Source of the DNA: Pseudoalteromonas shioyasakiensis
Lineage (GTDB): Bacteria > Pseudomonadota > Gammaproteobacteria > Enterobacterales > Alteromonadaceae
Assembly (NCBI RefSeq): GCF_019134595.1
Contig: NZ_CP077770.1
Coordinates: 40,001-104,000, forward strand
DNA length: 64,000 bases
Direction of reading: 5' to 3'
The notes below the pieces were generated by a model. That model did no database searches. It was not told the origin of the DNA and saw only the letters and a program-made list of their open reading frames with translations. The position numbers and the translations under genes are program-made. Shown piece by piece: positions 17,375-25,708 of this stretch (positions are counted from its first letter, which is position 1; each line of letters begins with the position of its first letter).

Positions 17375-18489
17375 TGAACAAAAACGATTTTGTAATTCCA
17401 CAAGGCAGCTATTTGCTTAACCACTCTGTTGGGCGCCCCTTAAAATCTGCTGAGCAGCATTTTCATCAGCAGTTTTTTGCTGCTTGGCAAAATGAAAATA
17501 AAGAACCATGGCAACAGTGGTTGCAAGGTGTTGAGGCATTTACGAGTAGTCTCGCTAAATTATTTAACTCGCAAAGTGAGTTATTTTGTCCACAAGTTAA
17601 CTTATCGAGCGGTTTAACCAAGCTGTTGATGTCGCACCCGCGACTGCAGCAAGAGAATTGCAAAGTGTTAATGGCAGAAAGTGACTTTCCAAGCATGGGT
17701 TTTGCGATGCAAAAAGCCTTACCGGAAAGTGCTGAAATCGTGTTTATTGATAAGCATGAAGACTTAACCGATGCGCAGGTTTGGCAGTCATATTTAGCGA
17801 ATAATGATATTGATTTAGTCTTTATTAGCCATGTTTATTCAAATACGGGTCAGCAAGCGCCTATTTATGAAATTATCAATATCGCAAAGCAACACAACAC
17901 ATTGAGCTTACTTGATGTTGCGCAGTCTGCGGGCATTTTAGAGGTCGACTTAACTAAGCTTGATGCCGATTTTATGCTGGGCTCAAGTGTCAAATGGCTA
18001 TGTGGTGGACCGGGTGCTGCTTATTTATGGGTTAACAGCAAGCAGCTATCACTTTGTCAGCCACAAGATGTTGGCTGGTTTTCTCATCAAAATCCTTTTG
18101 AATTTGATATTAAGCACTTTGCTTATCATCAAACCGCGTTGCGCTTTTGGGGCGGTACCCCTTCAGTTGCACCTTATATTCTGGCTTCGCATAGTATTAA
18201 TTACTTTGTAGAGCTTGGGATTGAGAAAGTACGCGCTCATAACTTAGCAATGCTCGCTCAGTTTCATGACCAATTGGCTGATTATATGCGCTCACCAATA
18301 CAGGCTGACAAATGCTCTGGAACGGCTATTATGCATTTTGGCGAGCAACAAGCGGCTGTTAAAGCTGCGCTTATTGCAGCGAATATTGCGGTTGATGAAC
18401 GTCACTTAGGCTTAAGAGTCTCTGCTCATATTTATAATGATCAGCAGGATATAGATACTTTTATCGCGACTGTGAAAAGCGCTTTATAA
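17374..18489 (+). CDS. Class V PLP enzyme, kynureninase-like
   Basis: A 371-residue fold-type I PLP enzyme. The Schiff-base lysine is K207 in SSVKWLCGGPGAAYLWV, close to the kynureninase YKYLNxGPG. GWFSHQNPFEFD and RFWGGTPSVAPY match the GWxGHxxPFxF and RFxxGTPP segments of kynureninase. LLDVAQSAGILEVDL matches the DxxHSAGxxxVDL loop but carries Gln where kynureninase has His. Kynureninases are usually about 400-420 residues, so this one is shorter. It is translationally coupled to the PrnB/TDO-like gene. A cleavage of a kynurenine-like beta-carbonyl amino acid is plausible; a cysteine-desulfurase-type role is the alternative. Confidence 0.85.
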   Translation: MNKNDFVIPQGSYLLNHSVGRPLKSAEQHFHQQFFAAWQNENKEPWQQWLQGVEAFTSSLAKLFNSQSELFCPQVNLSSGLTKLLMSHPRLQQENCKVLMAESDFPSMGFAMQKALPESAEIVFIDKHEDLTDAQVWQSYLANNDIDLVFISHVYSNTGQQAPIYEIINIAKQHNTLSLLDVAQSAGILEVDLTKLDADFMLGSSVKWLCGGPGAAYLWVNSKQLSLCQPQDVGWFSHQNPFEFDIKHFAYHQTALRFWGGTPSVAPYILASHSINYFVELGIEKVRAHNLAMLAQFHDQLADYMRSPIQADKCSGTAIMHFGEQQAAVKAALIAANIAVDERHLGLRVSAHIYNDQQDIDTFIATVKSAL

Positions 18490-18501
18490 CAAAACGCTTA
18501 A

Positions 18502-19269
18502 TTAAGTGTTATTGCGAGTTGGTATTACGTTAAGAGCTTGTCGAGCTTTTGCTTTGACAGAACGCCAGTGCGTCATTGGTTTTTCGGGGACCAGCGCTAA
18601 AATTTGCTCAAAGTCGATGTCATCAATACTGACTTCGTTGCTGTGGGCAAACATAATCCGTTTTGGTTGTAGCGCTTTTAGCATCAACAAAGAGCTTAAA
18701 TACAGCTTTGGGTAAAAAACAGGAAAGGGTGGCACAAGCTGTCCTTTTACTTTTACCAGTAAATCAGCAATGTAAATTCGCTCGCTAGGAATATGATAAA
18801 GGCTAATATCTCGGTCAGTGTGACCTGGGCTATGTAGTGCTTGCCAATCGTCAAAGCCGGGTAGGGTTGCATCAGTAGCAAGGTAATAATCTGCATCTAG
18901 ATGGCGGCTGTACCAAAGGTTGTGCCGTTTTTTATTTAACCTACCTGCGACCCACCAAGCTAAAGCGATATCGGTTAAATGCATTAAGAAACCATCAATG
19001 CCTCTATACCATTGACCTGGAGCATTCGACGTCGCTATTTTACCGCCACTTAACTTTCTTAGTGCATGCGCTCCACCGGCATGATCTGGGTGCATATGGG
19101 TGACTACAATCAGTTTTAAGTCAGTGATAGGGCGCTTTAGTTGTTCGGTAATATAGTCAAATACTGTATCAACATCAGCACGGCAACACCCATCAAGCAG
19201 CATCAATTTATCTGGATATTCAACTAAATAGATATTTTGAATATAACCTTCGAGCGTGTGAATGTGCAA
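18502..19269 (-). CDS. MBL-fold metallo-hydrolase
   Basis: A 255-residue metallo-beta-lactamase fold protein. The metal motif THMHPDH is at residues 57-63, the second ligand region is HSPGHTDRDISLYH, and FAHSNEV supplies the last His. The opening strand MLLDGCC is typical. It probably hydrolyses an ester, thioester or lactone with two zinc or iron ions; the natural substrate cannot be told. It converges on the kynureninase-like gene with only 12 bases between the stops, so no functional link to it is implied. Confidence 0.87.
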   Translation of the reverse strand: MHIHTLEGYIQNIYLVEYPDKLMLLDGCCRADVDTVFDYITEQLKRPITDLKLIVVTHMHPDHAGGAHALRKLSGGKIATSNAPGQWYRGIDGFLMHLTDIALAWWVAGRLNKKRHNLWYSRHLDADYYLATDATLPGFDDWQALHSPGHTDRDISLYHIPSERIYIADLLVKVKGQLVPPFPVFYPKLYLSSLLMLKALQPKRIMFAHSNEVSIDDIDFEQILALVPEKPMTHWRSVKAKARQALNVIPTRNNT

Positions 19270-19338
19270 ATCAATTGACCCCTAAACTAAATCAGCAAAT
19301 GTTGTTATATCATGTCTGACCAGTTTTGGTAAGTTAAG

Positions 19339-19839
19339 CTAATTGGATTGCGTGCCTCGCTCTTTGAGCTGCTTTTTGTTTTCTTCTAACTGTGCTACCT
19401 GTTTTTCGAGGATGCTGATTTGGCTTTTATAGTAAGCGTTAATACGCTCACTTTGTTTGCTGATAGCATCATCAATAGACGCTGCGCCTAACCTATTTGC
19501 GGCATCTTGCGTCATATTATTGAGTTTATCGATGCGCTCACTTTGCTTCTTTTGTAGCTCTTTGATTTCTAGCTGAAGGCGGTCTATTTCGCGATCGGCT
19601 TTTTGAATTTTTAAATAATCTTCAACACTTAAGTCGGCAGGTTTGTTTGGCTTTTGCGGCTGCTCTGTAGCTGGTGTTTGGCTAGTTGCTGGTGGCGGTG
19701 CAATTTTCACGATTACTGCATCTTTTCCACAAGGTTTCTCTGTAAAAGTGGCAACACCGTCAATCATGCACTTATAAATAGTGGCTTGACTGTTGGCGCT
19801 GGCAAGTAGGGCAAGAGTAAAAAATGCAAAACGAAACAT
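19339..19839 (-). CDS. DUF4124 domain secreted protein with coiled coil
   Basis: A 166-residue exported protein. Signal peptide MFRFAFFTLALLASANSQA is followed by the DUF4124 core TIYKCMIDGVATFTEKPCG with its paired cysteines. A Pro/Thr linker and a long charged coiled coil run to the C-terminus (about residues 85-166). The inner ATG is preferred because it starts a normal signal peptide and has AAGTGA upstream. The family is common in the gammaproteobacterial periplasm and has no firm function. Confidence 0.87.
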   Translation of the reverse strand: MFRFAFFTLALLASANSQATIYKCMIDGVATFTEKPCGKDAVIVKIAPPPATSQTPATEQPQKPNKPADLSVEDYLKIQKADREIDRLQLEIKELQKKQSERIDKLNNMTQDAANRLGAASIDDAISKQSERINAYYKSQISILEKQVAQLEENKKQLKERGTQSN

Positions 19840-19915
19840 AGCATCACTTTGTGTAGCAAATAGATACTTAGCATGCATGAAATATAATGAGGAGTGCAAG
19901 TTTTCGGGCATAAAA

Positions 19916-19937
19916 AAACCGCTAAAAAGCGGTTTTT
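19916..19937 (-). terminator. Terminator of the tRNA-Ser operon
   Basis: An ACCGC/GCGGT stem with flanking A/T pairing lies 11 bases past the end of the GCU tRNA gene on the minus strand and ends in a run of T. It also separates the tRNA transcript from the DUF4124 gene. Confidence 0.85.
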
Positions 19938-19947
19938 AACAATAAAA

Positions 19948-20040
19948 TGGTGGAGAAGGAGGGATTCGAACCCTCGATAGAGCTACAAACCCTATACTCC
20001 CTTAGCAGGGGAGCGCCTTCGGCCACTCGGCCACCTCTCC
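19948..20040 (-). tRNA. serX: tRNA-Ser (GCU)
   Basis: A 93-base minus-strand gene including an encoded CCA. The acceptor GGAGAGG pairs with CTTCTCC through one G-U pair; the D-arm is GTGGCCGAGTGG, the T-arm GGTTCGAATCC, and a long variable arm is typical of class II tRNA. The anticodon GCT (20004-20006 on the plus strand as AGC) reads AGC/AGU serine codons. Confidence 0.96.
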
Positions 20041-20093
20041 AGCGCATAATTCTGATTGTAATTTGCTGAAATTAATCAACAAATAAAAATAAG

Positions 20094-20184
20094 TGGTGGA
20101 GAGATAGGGATTTGAACCCTAGAGGGGCTACAAACCCCTGCCGGTTTTCAAGACCGGTGCATTCGACCACTCTGCCATCTCTCC
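20094..20184 (-). tRNA. serT: tRNA-Ser (UGA)
   Basis: A 91-base minus-strand gene with encoded CCA. The acceptor GGAGAGA pairs with TCTCTCC, with a normal T-loop (GGTTCAAATCC) and a long variable arm. The anticodon TGA (plus strand TCA at 20148-20150) reads UCA-type serine codons. It precedes the GCU gene by 53 bases in the same transcript. Confidence 0.96.
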
Positions 20185-20200
20185 ACGTCGTGATGCGAGA

Positions 20201-20229
20201 ATAATACTTAGCTGAATCGGCTGTGTAAA
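20201..20229 (-). promoter_or_regulatory. Sigma-70 promoter of the tRNA-Ser operon
   Basis: On the minus strand, TTTACA (-35, 20224-20229) and TATTAT (-10, 20201-20206) are separated by exactly 17 bases. A GC-rich discriminator follows, and the tRNA begins 16 bases after the -10. This is the cleanest promoter in the window. Confidence 0.8.
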
Positions 20230-20411
20230 TAGGAAAAAGTTTGTTTGCTTGTTTTTTGAGCGTAAAGAGGGAGTTTTTTGTAAAAAGGTTTAATTTATTG
20301 CTGTTTTTAACTTAAAAGAAGAGGGGTGGAGCAGTAAACGGAGGAGCTAAAGAAGGATCTTCGTTAGTGGTTGGGTGTTTACTGCACCGATAAAGTAACC
20401 ATGGTTGGGGA

Positions 20412-20552
20412 TTACTTGTGTTGTACTGCGCCGCCAAGAGCTAACTTTTTGCCGTAGCGATTTAGTTTTGCCAACATTTTTGCTTTGCGGTTTGTTGGTT
20501 TTACGGCAACATGAGTTGCAGCGTTTTGATTTAATGTATTAATTGGGTTCAT
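20412..20552 (-). CDS. Small basic protein, 46 residues
   Basis: This reading frame starts MNPINTLNQN with GGAG seven bases before the ATG; the longer upstream frame has no such signal. The protein is basic (several Lys/Arg, RKAKMLAKLNRYGKKLALGG), without membrane segments. Nucleic-acid or ribosome binding is possible, but nothing proves it. It stands alone between the tRNA promoter and the lipid kinase gene. Confidence 0.6.
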   Translation of the reverse strand: MNPINTLNQNAATHVAVKPTNRKAKMLAKLNRYGKKLALGGAVQHK

Positions 20553-20876
20553 TACTTTGCTCCGGGTTGTGTTTGGTTGAAAACGTGAGTATTTTGCAAT
20601 CAAACTGGACAAAAATAAAACGATAAAAATTGAGTCTTTCGGATAACTTTTTCTAATCCAAAATCCTTTTATTAACATAGGGTTAAGTTTTTGTCTTAGT
20701 GGTATTTTGCATGCTTATGCAATTGCGTTTGCGTTGAAGTGCAAGTAAATAAAGGTTTTTGGCTTTTGGCTTTTTTATTTATGCGTTTTTAGAGTGAGAA
20801 AGTGATTAATTATTCAGATTAATATAATTTGAACGAGTGTGGTGTTTTTGCCATGCAAGAAAAGAAGTAACCGTTG
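20553..20876. other. 324-bp AT-rich intergenic region
   Basis: It lies between divergent genes (small basic protein and lipid kinase). It is AT-rich with T-rich runs such as GGCTTTTGGCTTTTTTATTT and must hold both promoters, but I see no clear palindrome, terminator or RNA gene in it. Confidence 0.6.
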
Positions 20877-21725
20877 ATGTTGATAATAATAAAGCCAAGT
20901 GACAAAAAAAATCATAAAAACAGTGTTGATTGGCTACTAAAAGAATGTAACAAAAGACAGATTGAGCCTGAATTGTATTTAACCACAGGCAAATTTGAGA
21001 ATGATTGCGCTGATATTGCGCTTTTGGCTAAAAACCAGACCCAAGTTGTGGTGATTGGTGGCGATGGAACGCTGCATTTAGCCGTTAATGCATTAATGAC
21101 GAGTCGCTGTTCTATCGCGTTAATTCCGGCAGGCACAGGAAATGATTTTGCTCGTGGCTTTGCGTGTAAGCAACAGGCTTGGTATGACGCTGTTTTTAAT
21201 AGCCGTACGGAGTTAATCGATGTTGGGCAAATCAATCAGCGCTATTTTATTAATGTGGCGGGAATAGGTTTTGACGCCGAAGTCGTGACTCAACTAAATA
21301 AAGCCGGAAGTTTTAGCTCGTTTGGCTACACTTGGCAGGGCATCAAACAGCTATTTTCATTTCAGGCACGTTCACTTCAGGGTGAGTTTAATGGTAAAGC
21401 ACTCAACTACAGTAATTTAGCGACGATTTTTGCTAATCATCATTACTTTGGTGGTGGCTTAAAGATTGCCCCTCGAGCAAAGTTAAATGATGGTCAGCTT
21501 GATTGCTACTGCATGCCAGCTGGCGGTTTGTTGAAAAACCTGGTCAGCTTTTTGTATTTGCTGCTCGTAAAGCATCATGGTTTGCACGCGCTAGAATATA
21601 CCCGGTTAACAACTGCCGAGGTCACAACGAAAGGGTTGGCTATAGAAGCCGATGGTGAGCTTGTTGGTTTTACTCCGGCTAACGTTAAGATACACAAACA
21701 AGCACTTCGTTTTCATATGCCATAA
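20877..21725 (+). CDS. YegS/diacylglycerol kinase-family lipid kinase
   Basis: A 282-residue protein of the DAGK catalytic family. The nucleotide-binding motif VVIGGDGTLH is at about residues 57-67, and LIPAGTGNDFARGF (about 83-96) is the second signature. INVAGIGFDAEVV and FANHHYFGGGLKIAPRAKLNDGQLD, quoted here as two family segments, complete the catalytic core. Members phosphorylate diacylglycerol, phosphatidylglycerol or sphingoid lipids at the membrane; the substrate here is undetermined. The ATG at 20877 is chosen over the TTG just before it. A hairpin begins at the stop codon. Confidence 0.93.
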   Translation: MLIIIKPSDKKNHKNSVDWLLKECNKRQIEPELYLTTGKFENDCADIALLAKNQTQVVVIGGDGTLHLAVNALMTSRCSIALIPAGTGNDFARGFACKQQAWYDAVFNSRTELIDVGQINQRYFINVAGIGFDAEVVTQLNKAGSFSSFGYTWQGIKQLFSFQARSLQGEFNGKALNYSNLATIFANHHYFGGGLKIAPRAKLNDGQLDCYCMPAGGLLKNLVSFLYLLLVKHHGLHALEYTRLTTAEVTTKGLAIEADGELVGFTPANVKIHKQALRFHMP

Positions 21726-21752
21726 AAAAGCGCCGGCAAATTTGCCAGCGCT
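21726..21752 (-). terminator. Terminator of the EamA gene
   Basis: On the minus strand, AGCGCTGGCA pairs with TGCCGGCGCT (one T-G pair) and is followed by TTTTTT. It ends the EamA transcript and lies directly at the stop of the convergent lipid kinase gene, so it may serve both. Confidence 0.8.
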
Positions 21753-21778
21753 TGGTGTTAGAGGCGACATAGTCACTT

Positions 21779-22708
21779 CTAACTGGGGATGGAGCTTCTT
21801 TGCTGTAAGTTACGCGCAGCAAAAAATGCTTTAATTTGTCGAGTTGGAGTTAGCACGATAGCATTACCGAATAACACCAAGCTAAAGCCCATAAAGGTAT
21901 TCGCTTGCCATTCAAATCCTTCAAAAAAGGTGCTTAAGACCACTGCAACCAGCGGGAACAATACGATTACATAGCTTGCTCGCTCAGGGCCGATATTTTT
22001 AAGTAGCGCGAAGTAACAAGCAAATGCGATTACGGTACCAAATACTGCTAAATAGAAGAGCGATACCCAATAGCTGGTTGGGGCATTCAATGTCAGCTCA
22101 ACGTCGCTTACTAAAACATAAGCAGCTAGCCCTAAAGCGCTGTATAACATGCCCCAGGCATTGCCCTGAAGTACGCCAATATTACGCTGAGAGTTTCGAA
22201 CACTGACCATATTTCCCAATGAAGCCACAAAGGTCCCAGACAACGCAAGTAGTAACCCGACCAATGCACCATTACTCAAGTCGAATTGCTGAATTTGTGG
22301 CCAAAACAAGCTGGCAATACCCATTACGCCGAGTAGAGCGCCAAAGTAAATTCGCTTAGCAATCGGTTTTGCGAAGAACAAGCGGGTGTTAATAATGTTC
22401 ATTAATAGCAACATCGAAAAGGCAATTGAGGCCATTGCTGAGGTGAGAAAGTTCTGCGCCCAATACAGCACTAAATAATTTAAACCAAAGTTAAATAAAG
22501 CCAATAATGCAAAAAATCCGTGATCACGCAGTGAATATTGCATAGGGAGCTTTTTCACGAGCACAAAGGCCCACATTAAAATGGCTGCAATGGCAAAGCG
22601 ATAAAATAAAGAGACCTCAACAGCAACATCACCTAGTTGAAACTCAATAGCTAGCCAAGTCGATCCCCAGATCAGCACTGTAGCAAGGTAGAGAGCGGCG
22701 CTTTTCAT
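21779..22708 (-). CDS. EamA-family (DMT) transporter
   Basis: A 309-residue inner-membrane protein with about ten membrane helices in two EamA repeats. WGSTWLAIEF near the N-terminus and PLVAVVLSTFFEGFEW in the second repeat are typical of the RhaT/YdcZ-like drug/metabolite transporters. It is divergent from a MocR-type regulator, with a palindromic site between them. It probably exports an amino acid, vitamin or related small molecule under control of that regulator (inference). Confidence 0.92.
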   Translation of the reverse strand: MKSAALYLATVLIWGSTWLAIEFQLGDVAVEVSLFYRFAIAAILMWAFVLVKKLPMQYSLRDHGFFALLALFNFGLNYLVLYWAQNFLTSAMASIAFSMLLLMNIINTRLFFAKPIAKRIYFGALLGVMGIASLFWPQIQQFDLSNGALVGLLLALSGTFVASLGNMVSVRNSQRNIGVLQGNAWGMLYSALGLAAYVLVSDVELTLNAPTSYWVSLFYLAVFGTVIAFACYFALLKNIGPERASYVIVLFPLVAVVLSTFFEGFEWQANTFMGFSLVLFGNAIVLTPTRQIKAFFAARNLQQRSSIPS

Positions 22709-22752
22709 AGTTAGTACCCAAAAATTGAAAGTATGTTCATTTTAATCCTCTT

Positions 22753-22798
22753 CTGTATACTTAACATATACAGAAAACTAGAAATGCAACCTATACAG
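22753..22798. promoter_or_regulatory. Operator with three CTGTATA half-sites
   Basis: CTGTATA (22753-22759) and TATACAG (22767-22773) form a perfect inverted repeat with a seven-base spacer. A third TATACAG (22792-22798) lies in direct repeat 25 bp downstream and 11 bases before the MocR-type start. Multi-half-site operators between a MocR gene and its divergent target are usual for the family. The spacing excludes a LexA box. Confidence 0.7.
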
Positions 22799-22809
22799 TT
22801 TGGTGGGCT

Positions 22810-24252
22810 ATGTCACAAGTTATCAGTCGTAGTAACAGTGAGTTCTTATATCAACAAGTTATTCAGCTAGTTAGGGATCTATGCTTGCAAGGCTCGTTAT
22901 TACCGGGTGAAAAATTACCTTCGCTCAGAAAAATGGCAGACAAGCTCAACATTAGTATTCCTACGGTAAAGCAAGCGTATCAATTACTTGAAGGGCAAGG
23001 GCTGATCGAAGCCAGAGAAAAGTCAGGCTACTTTTTAAAGTCTTCACAGTTAAATCAGTCCCGTCCAAAGCGAGTTAGGCTCAGTCGAGAGCCTACCACT
23101 GTCAATAAGCAAGGCTTAATAGAGCAAGTCTATAGCGCTATCCATAAGGCTAATGTGGTGCCATTTGGTATCGCTAACCCTGTAGCCGCTGCACCAACAG
23201 ATAAAGCACTGGCACGAACAATGCGCCGAGTAATGACACTGGCTGGCGCATCGGCAATTAATTACGGCCCGATGGATGGTTTTGCACCACTTAAAAAACA
23301 ACTCATTCATCGCTATTTGGACTTTGGCATTGGGGTTGATAGCGATGAATTAGTGATCACCAATGGTGCTCAAGAAGCGTTGGCGATTGCCCTTAAGTGT
23401 GTCGCTAAACCCGGTGATGTTATTGCTATCGAGTCGCCTTGTTATTTTGGCATTATCGAATTAATTGAAAGCTTAGGTTTAAAGGCGCTGGAAGTACCGC
23501 TGTGCCCCGATGAAGGAATATGGCTAGATGATTTGGCTCAAGCACTCGATGAGCATGATATAAAAGCCTGTGTGTTTTCAACCTCATTAAATAACCCAGT
23601 TGGCAGTTTTATGCCTGATGCCAAGCGTGAGCAATTAGTGGCACTTTTAGAGCAACGCGACGTGGTACTTATTGAGGATGATGTTTATGGCGACTTACAT
23701 TTTACAGCTAAGCGTGCCACTCCTGCACAGGCCTATTCAAAAAAGGGCTTAGTGATCACCTGCGCGTCGTTTTCAAAAACAGCTGCCCCTAGTTACCGCA
23801 TAGGTTGGATCATTGCTGGTAAGTTTGCAGAGCAAGCAAGGCGACACAAACGCGCGCTTAGTTGCTCTGCGCCACTTATAAACCAGTGGACCTTGTATGA
23901 GTTTATAGCTAGCGGTGAGTACGACCGTAACATTCGTTTGCTTAGACAGCGCTTAAGTACCAACAAAGAGCGAATGATTTGGTGCCTGCAGCAATATATG
24001 CCAAGTTGTGCGCGTATAAGTAACCCGCAAGGGGGCTGTGTTATCTGGGTTGACCTTGGTAGCCAATATGATGCGGTAAAGTTATTCCATTTGGCACTAG
24101 AGGCGGGGATCAGCATTACTCCAGGGTTGATATTCTCAGCGGGTAAAAAGTACCGTAGCTGTTTTCGCTTAAGTTATGGCTTGCCTTGGTCTGAAAACTT
24201 AGAGCAGGCGATTAAAACGTTATCGCAACTGACTGCGCTGGCCAAAAAATAA
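22810..24252 (+). CDS. MocR-type regulator: GntR wHTH fused to PLP aminotransferase domain
   Basis: A 480-residue protein. Residues 10-77 form a GntR winged helix (LLPGEKLPSLRKMADKLNIS, PTVKQAYQLLEGQGLIEAR). Residues about 110-475 form an aminotransferase-I fold with the PLP lysine at K323 in CASFSKTAAPSYRIGW and FSTSLNNPVGSFM upstream. MocR proteins use PLP or its adducts as effectors and often control PLP, GABA or taurine genes. Its neighbour is a divergent EamA transporter, the likely target together with its own gene. Confidence 0.93.
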   Translation: MSQVISRSNSEFLYQQVIQLVRDLCLQGSLLPGEKLPSLRKMADKLNISIPTVKQAYQLLEGQGLIEAREKSGYFLKSSQLNQSRPKRVRLSREPTTVNKQGLIEQVYSAIHKANVVPFGIANPVAAAPTDKALARTMRRVMTLAGASAINYGPMDGFAPLKKQLIHRYLDFGIGVDSDELVITNGAQEALAIALKCVAKPGDVIAIESPCYFGIIELIESLGLKALEVPLCPDEGIWLDDLAQALDEHDIKACVFSTSLNNPVGSFMPDAKREQLVALLEQRDVVLIEDDVYGDLHFTAKRATPAQAYSKKGLVITCASFSKTAAPSYRIGWIIAGKFAEQARRHKRALSCSAPLINQWTLYEFIASGEYDRNIRLLRQRLSTNKERMIWCLQQYMPSCARISNPQGGCVIWVDLGSQYDAVKLFHLALEAGISITPGLIFSAGKKYRSCFRLSYGLPWSENLEQAIKTLSQLTALAKK

Positions 24253-24276
24253 AAAAGCGCAGAGCAAGCTCTGCGC
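24251..24276 (-). terminator. Terminator of the DUF2884 gene
   Basis: The perfect stem GCGCAGAGC/GCTCTGCGC with a two-base loop is followed, on the minus strand, by TTTTTTATTTTTT. It lies between convergent genes and may act in both directions, though the strong T run faces the minus strand. Confidence 0.85.
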
Positions 24277-24313
24277 AAAGGACCAAGTGTTTTGGTTCAG
24301 GGATGTTAATTCA

Positions 24314-25114
24314 TTACTCTGCGTTCTGTTTGAAAGTAAATAGTTGATACTCTTTTAGCTCTGGTACTAGAACAACTAGCTCTTGCTCTTTATGAGCGAT
24401 ATCAGCAAAGCTGCCGCATAATGCATCTGCTCGTTCTTCAAGTTGAGCTGCCTGTGTTTCTACGCGTGCTTCTATTTGTGCGCCCATGTTTTCCATACGT
24501 TGCTCAAACTCATCCATGTCGCCACCTGAACCTAAAAGCTCAGAACCTAGTGCCACTAAAATGCTGCCCATTGATTGCATCATGGCTGACTCTACAGCCG
24601 ATTCAATTTGCTCATCGAATTGGTCTTCAAAGTTTTGGCCAAATTTTTCGAAATTTTGCTGACCCATGGTGAACGCACCTTGCTGATAGAAAGCGTTTTG
24701 TACTTCTACGCTGATATCGTCCATTAATTCTGAAATGTCGCTTAGGCCATCAATATTGAAAGCATTTGATACTTCTTCGATGGCTACACCTGCTATTTTT
24801 ACGCCATCAAGTGCGATATTTGCTACTTCAGGAAGTTGGCTGCGTAAGCTGTCTGAGTAATCTGCAATTGCTTGCTGTTGTGAAGCATCAAGCGACACGC
24901 TTTGACCATCGATATATAAAGTGTTCTGATCGATGATTTTCATAGTGCGATTATCGGCTGTGTATACTTCTAACTCGCTTGGTGTGATGCGTACATCATT
25001 TATAAATTCAACATCACACTGCTCACCGCTGAATGAAATATTTGTATCATTATCGTTATGAGCCATTGCGCCGGTAGCGATAAATAAAGAACTTACTAAC
25101 AATAACTTTTTCAT
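24314..25114 (-). CDS. yggN: DUF2884 (YggN family) periplasmic protein
   Basis: A 266-residue exported protein with signal peptide MKKLLLVSSLFIATGAMA. The mature start (CDVEFINDVRITPSELEVY, LYIDGQSVSLDASQQQ) and the long acidic helical middle match DUF2884/YggN. AGGAAAG precedes the inner ATG, which is preferred to one nine codons upstream. Its role in the periplasm is not established. Confidence 0.9.
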   Translation of the reverse strand: MKKLLLVSSLFIATGAMAHNDNDTNISFSGEQCDVEFINDVRITPSELEVYTADNRTMKIIDQNTLYIDGQSVSLDASQQQAIADYSDSLRSQLPEVANIALDGVKIAGVAIEEVSNAFNIDGLSDISELMDDISVEVQNAFYQQGAFTMGQQNFEKFGQNFEDQFDEQIESAVESAMMQSMGSILVALGSELLGSGGDMDEFEQRMENMGAQIEARVETQAAQLEERADALCGSFADIAHKEQELVVLVPELKEYQLFTFKQNAE

Positions 25115-25505
25115 TTTTTTCTTTCCTGTTTGAAATGACACTAATACATAATCAAATTGAATGCCAAAATTTATAAATTTAATTAATTCAATTGCTTGCT
25201 GTATTTTTAGGCTTTTTTAAAAATTGCGGAGAGTAACTTTTTAACCATTTTTTAGTCAAATTAACTAAAAAATACACATGCATAAATGACTCTTATCGAA
25301 ACGATAAAAAACTCTCACTTTTCAGAAATCAAATTTAGCGCTATTTATTCACAATATTGACATATGACCTATTTAGCATGGGTGTATGGCTTTATTTTGG
25401 TGGTTTTTTAGATACTAAATTACTACTGAGCTTTTTAATCTTTGCCAATTCATCGAGCAAATTTTAATCTCAAGAATTGGTCTCAAACACTTTATGGAGT
25501 GGGTT
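25115..25505. other. 391-bp AT-rich gap with a palindrome
   Basis: The region separates divergent genes. It holds a perfect ten-base inverted repeat (ATTTTTTAGT at 25247-25256 and its complement at 25264-25273), the short repeat TTATCG-AAA-CGATAA near 25293, and the two promoters. I see no reading frame or RNA gene worth calling. Confidence 0.55.
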
Positions 25506-25694
25506 GTGGGTAAGACATTTAGTTATGACGCGCTAGATGACGATTTTGTTGAAGACGAGTACGAAATGGTCGGGCGTAATCAACACGACAAGAAAAAGCA
25601 ACGCGTAAAGAAGAAGTTGGAAGACTATCTTGAGCAAAAACGCTTGCGCAGAAACTTAGGCGATGACGACTTTGACGAGTACTTGAACGACTAA
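25506..25694 (+). CDS. Small acidic/basic protein, PA3496-like
   Basis: A 62-residue protein. The GTG start is chosen because GGAG lies six bases upstream; an ATG four codons earlier overlaps that GGAG. The acidic N-terminal half (DALDDDFVEDEYE), a basic middle and the LEDYLEQKRLRRNLGDDDFDEYL ending resemble the PA3496 family of small putative envelope-integrity proteins. That assignment is from memory of the pattern. A bidirectional hairpin terminator follows. Confidence 0.7.
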   Translation: MGKTFSYDALDDDFVEDEYEMVGRNQHDKKKQRVKKKLEDYLEQKRLRRNLGDDDFDEYLND

Positions 25695-25708
25695 GCATTA
25701 ATTTAGAT

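Noticed and set aside
19948..20184. tRNA-Ser genes as an integration site of a genomic island
   Set aside because: No integrase, duplicated tRNA end or altered composition is visible beside them.
22753..22773. LexA (SOS) box
   Set aside because: The CTG and CAG triplets are 15 bases apart instead of 10, and the neighbouring genes are not SOS genes.
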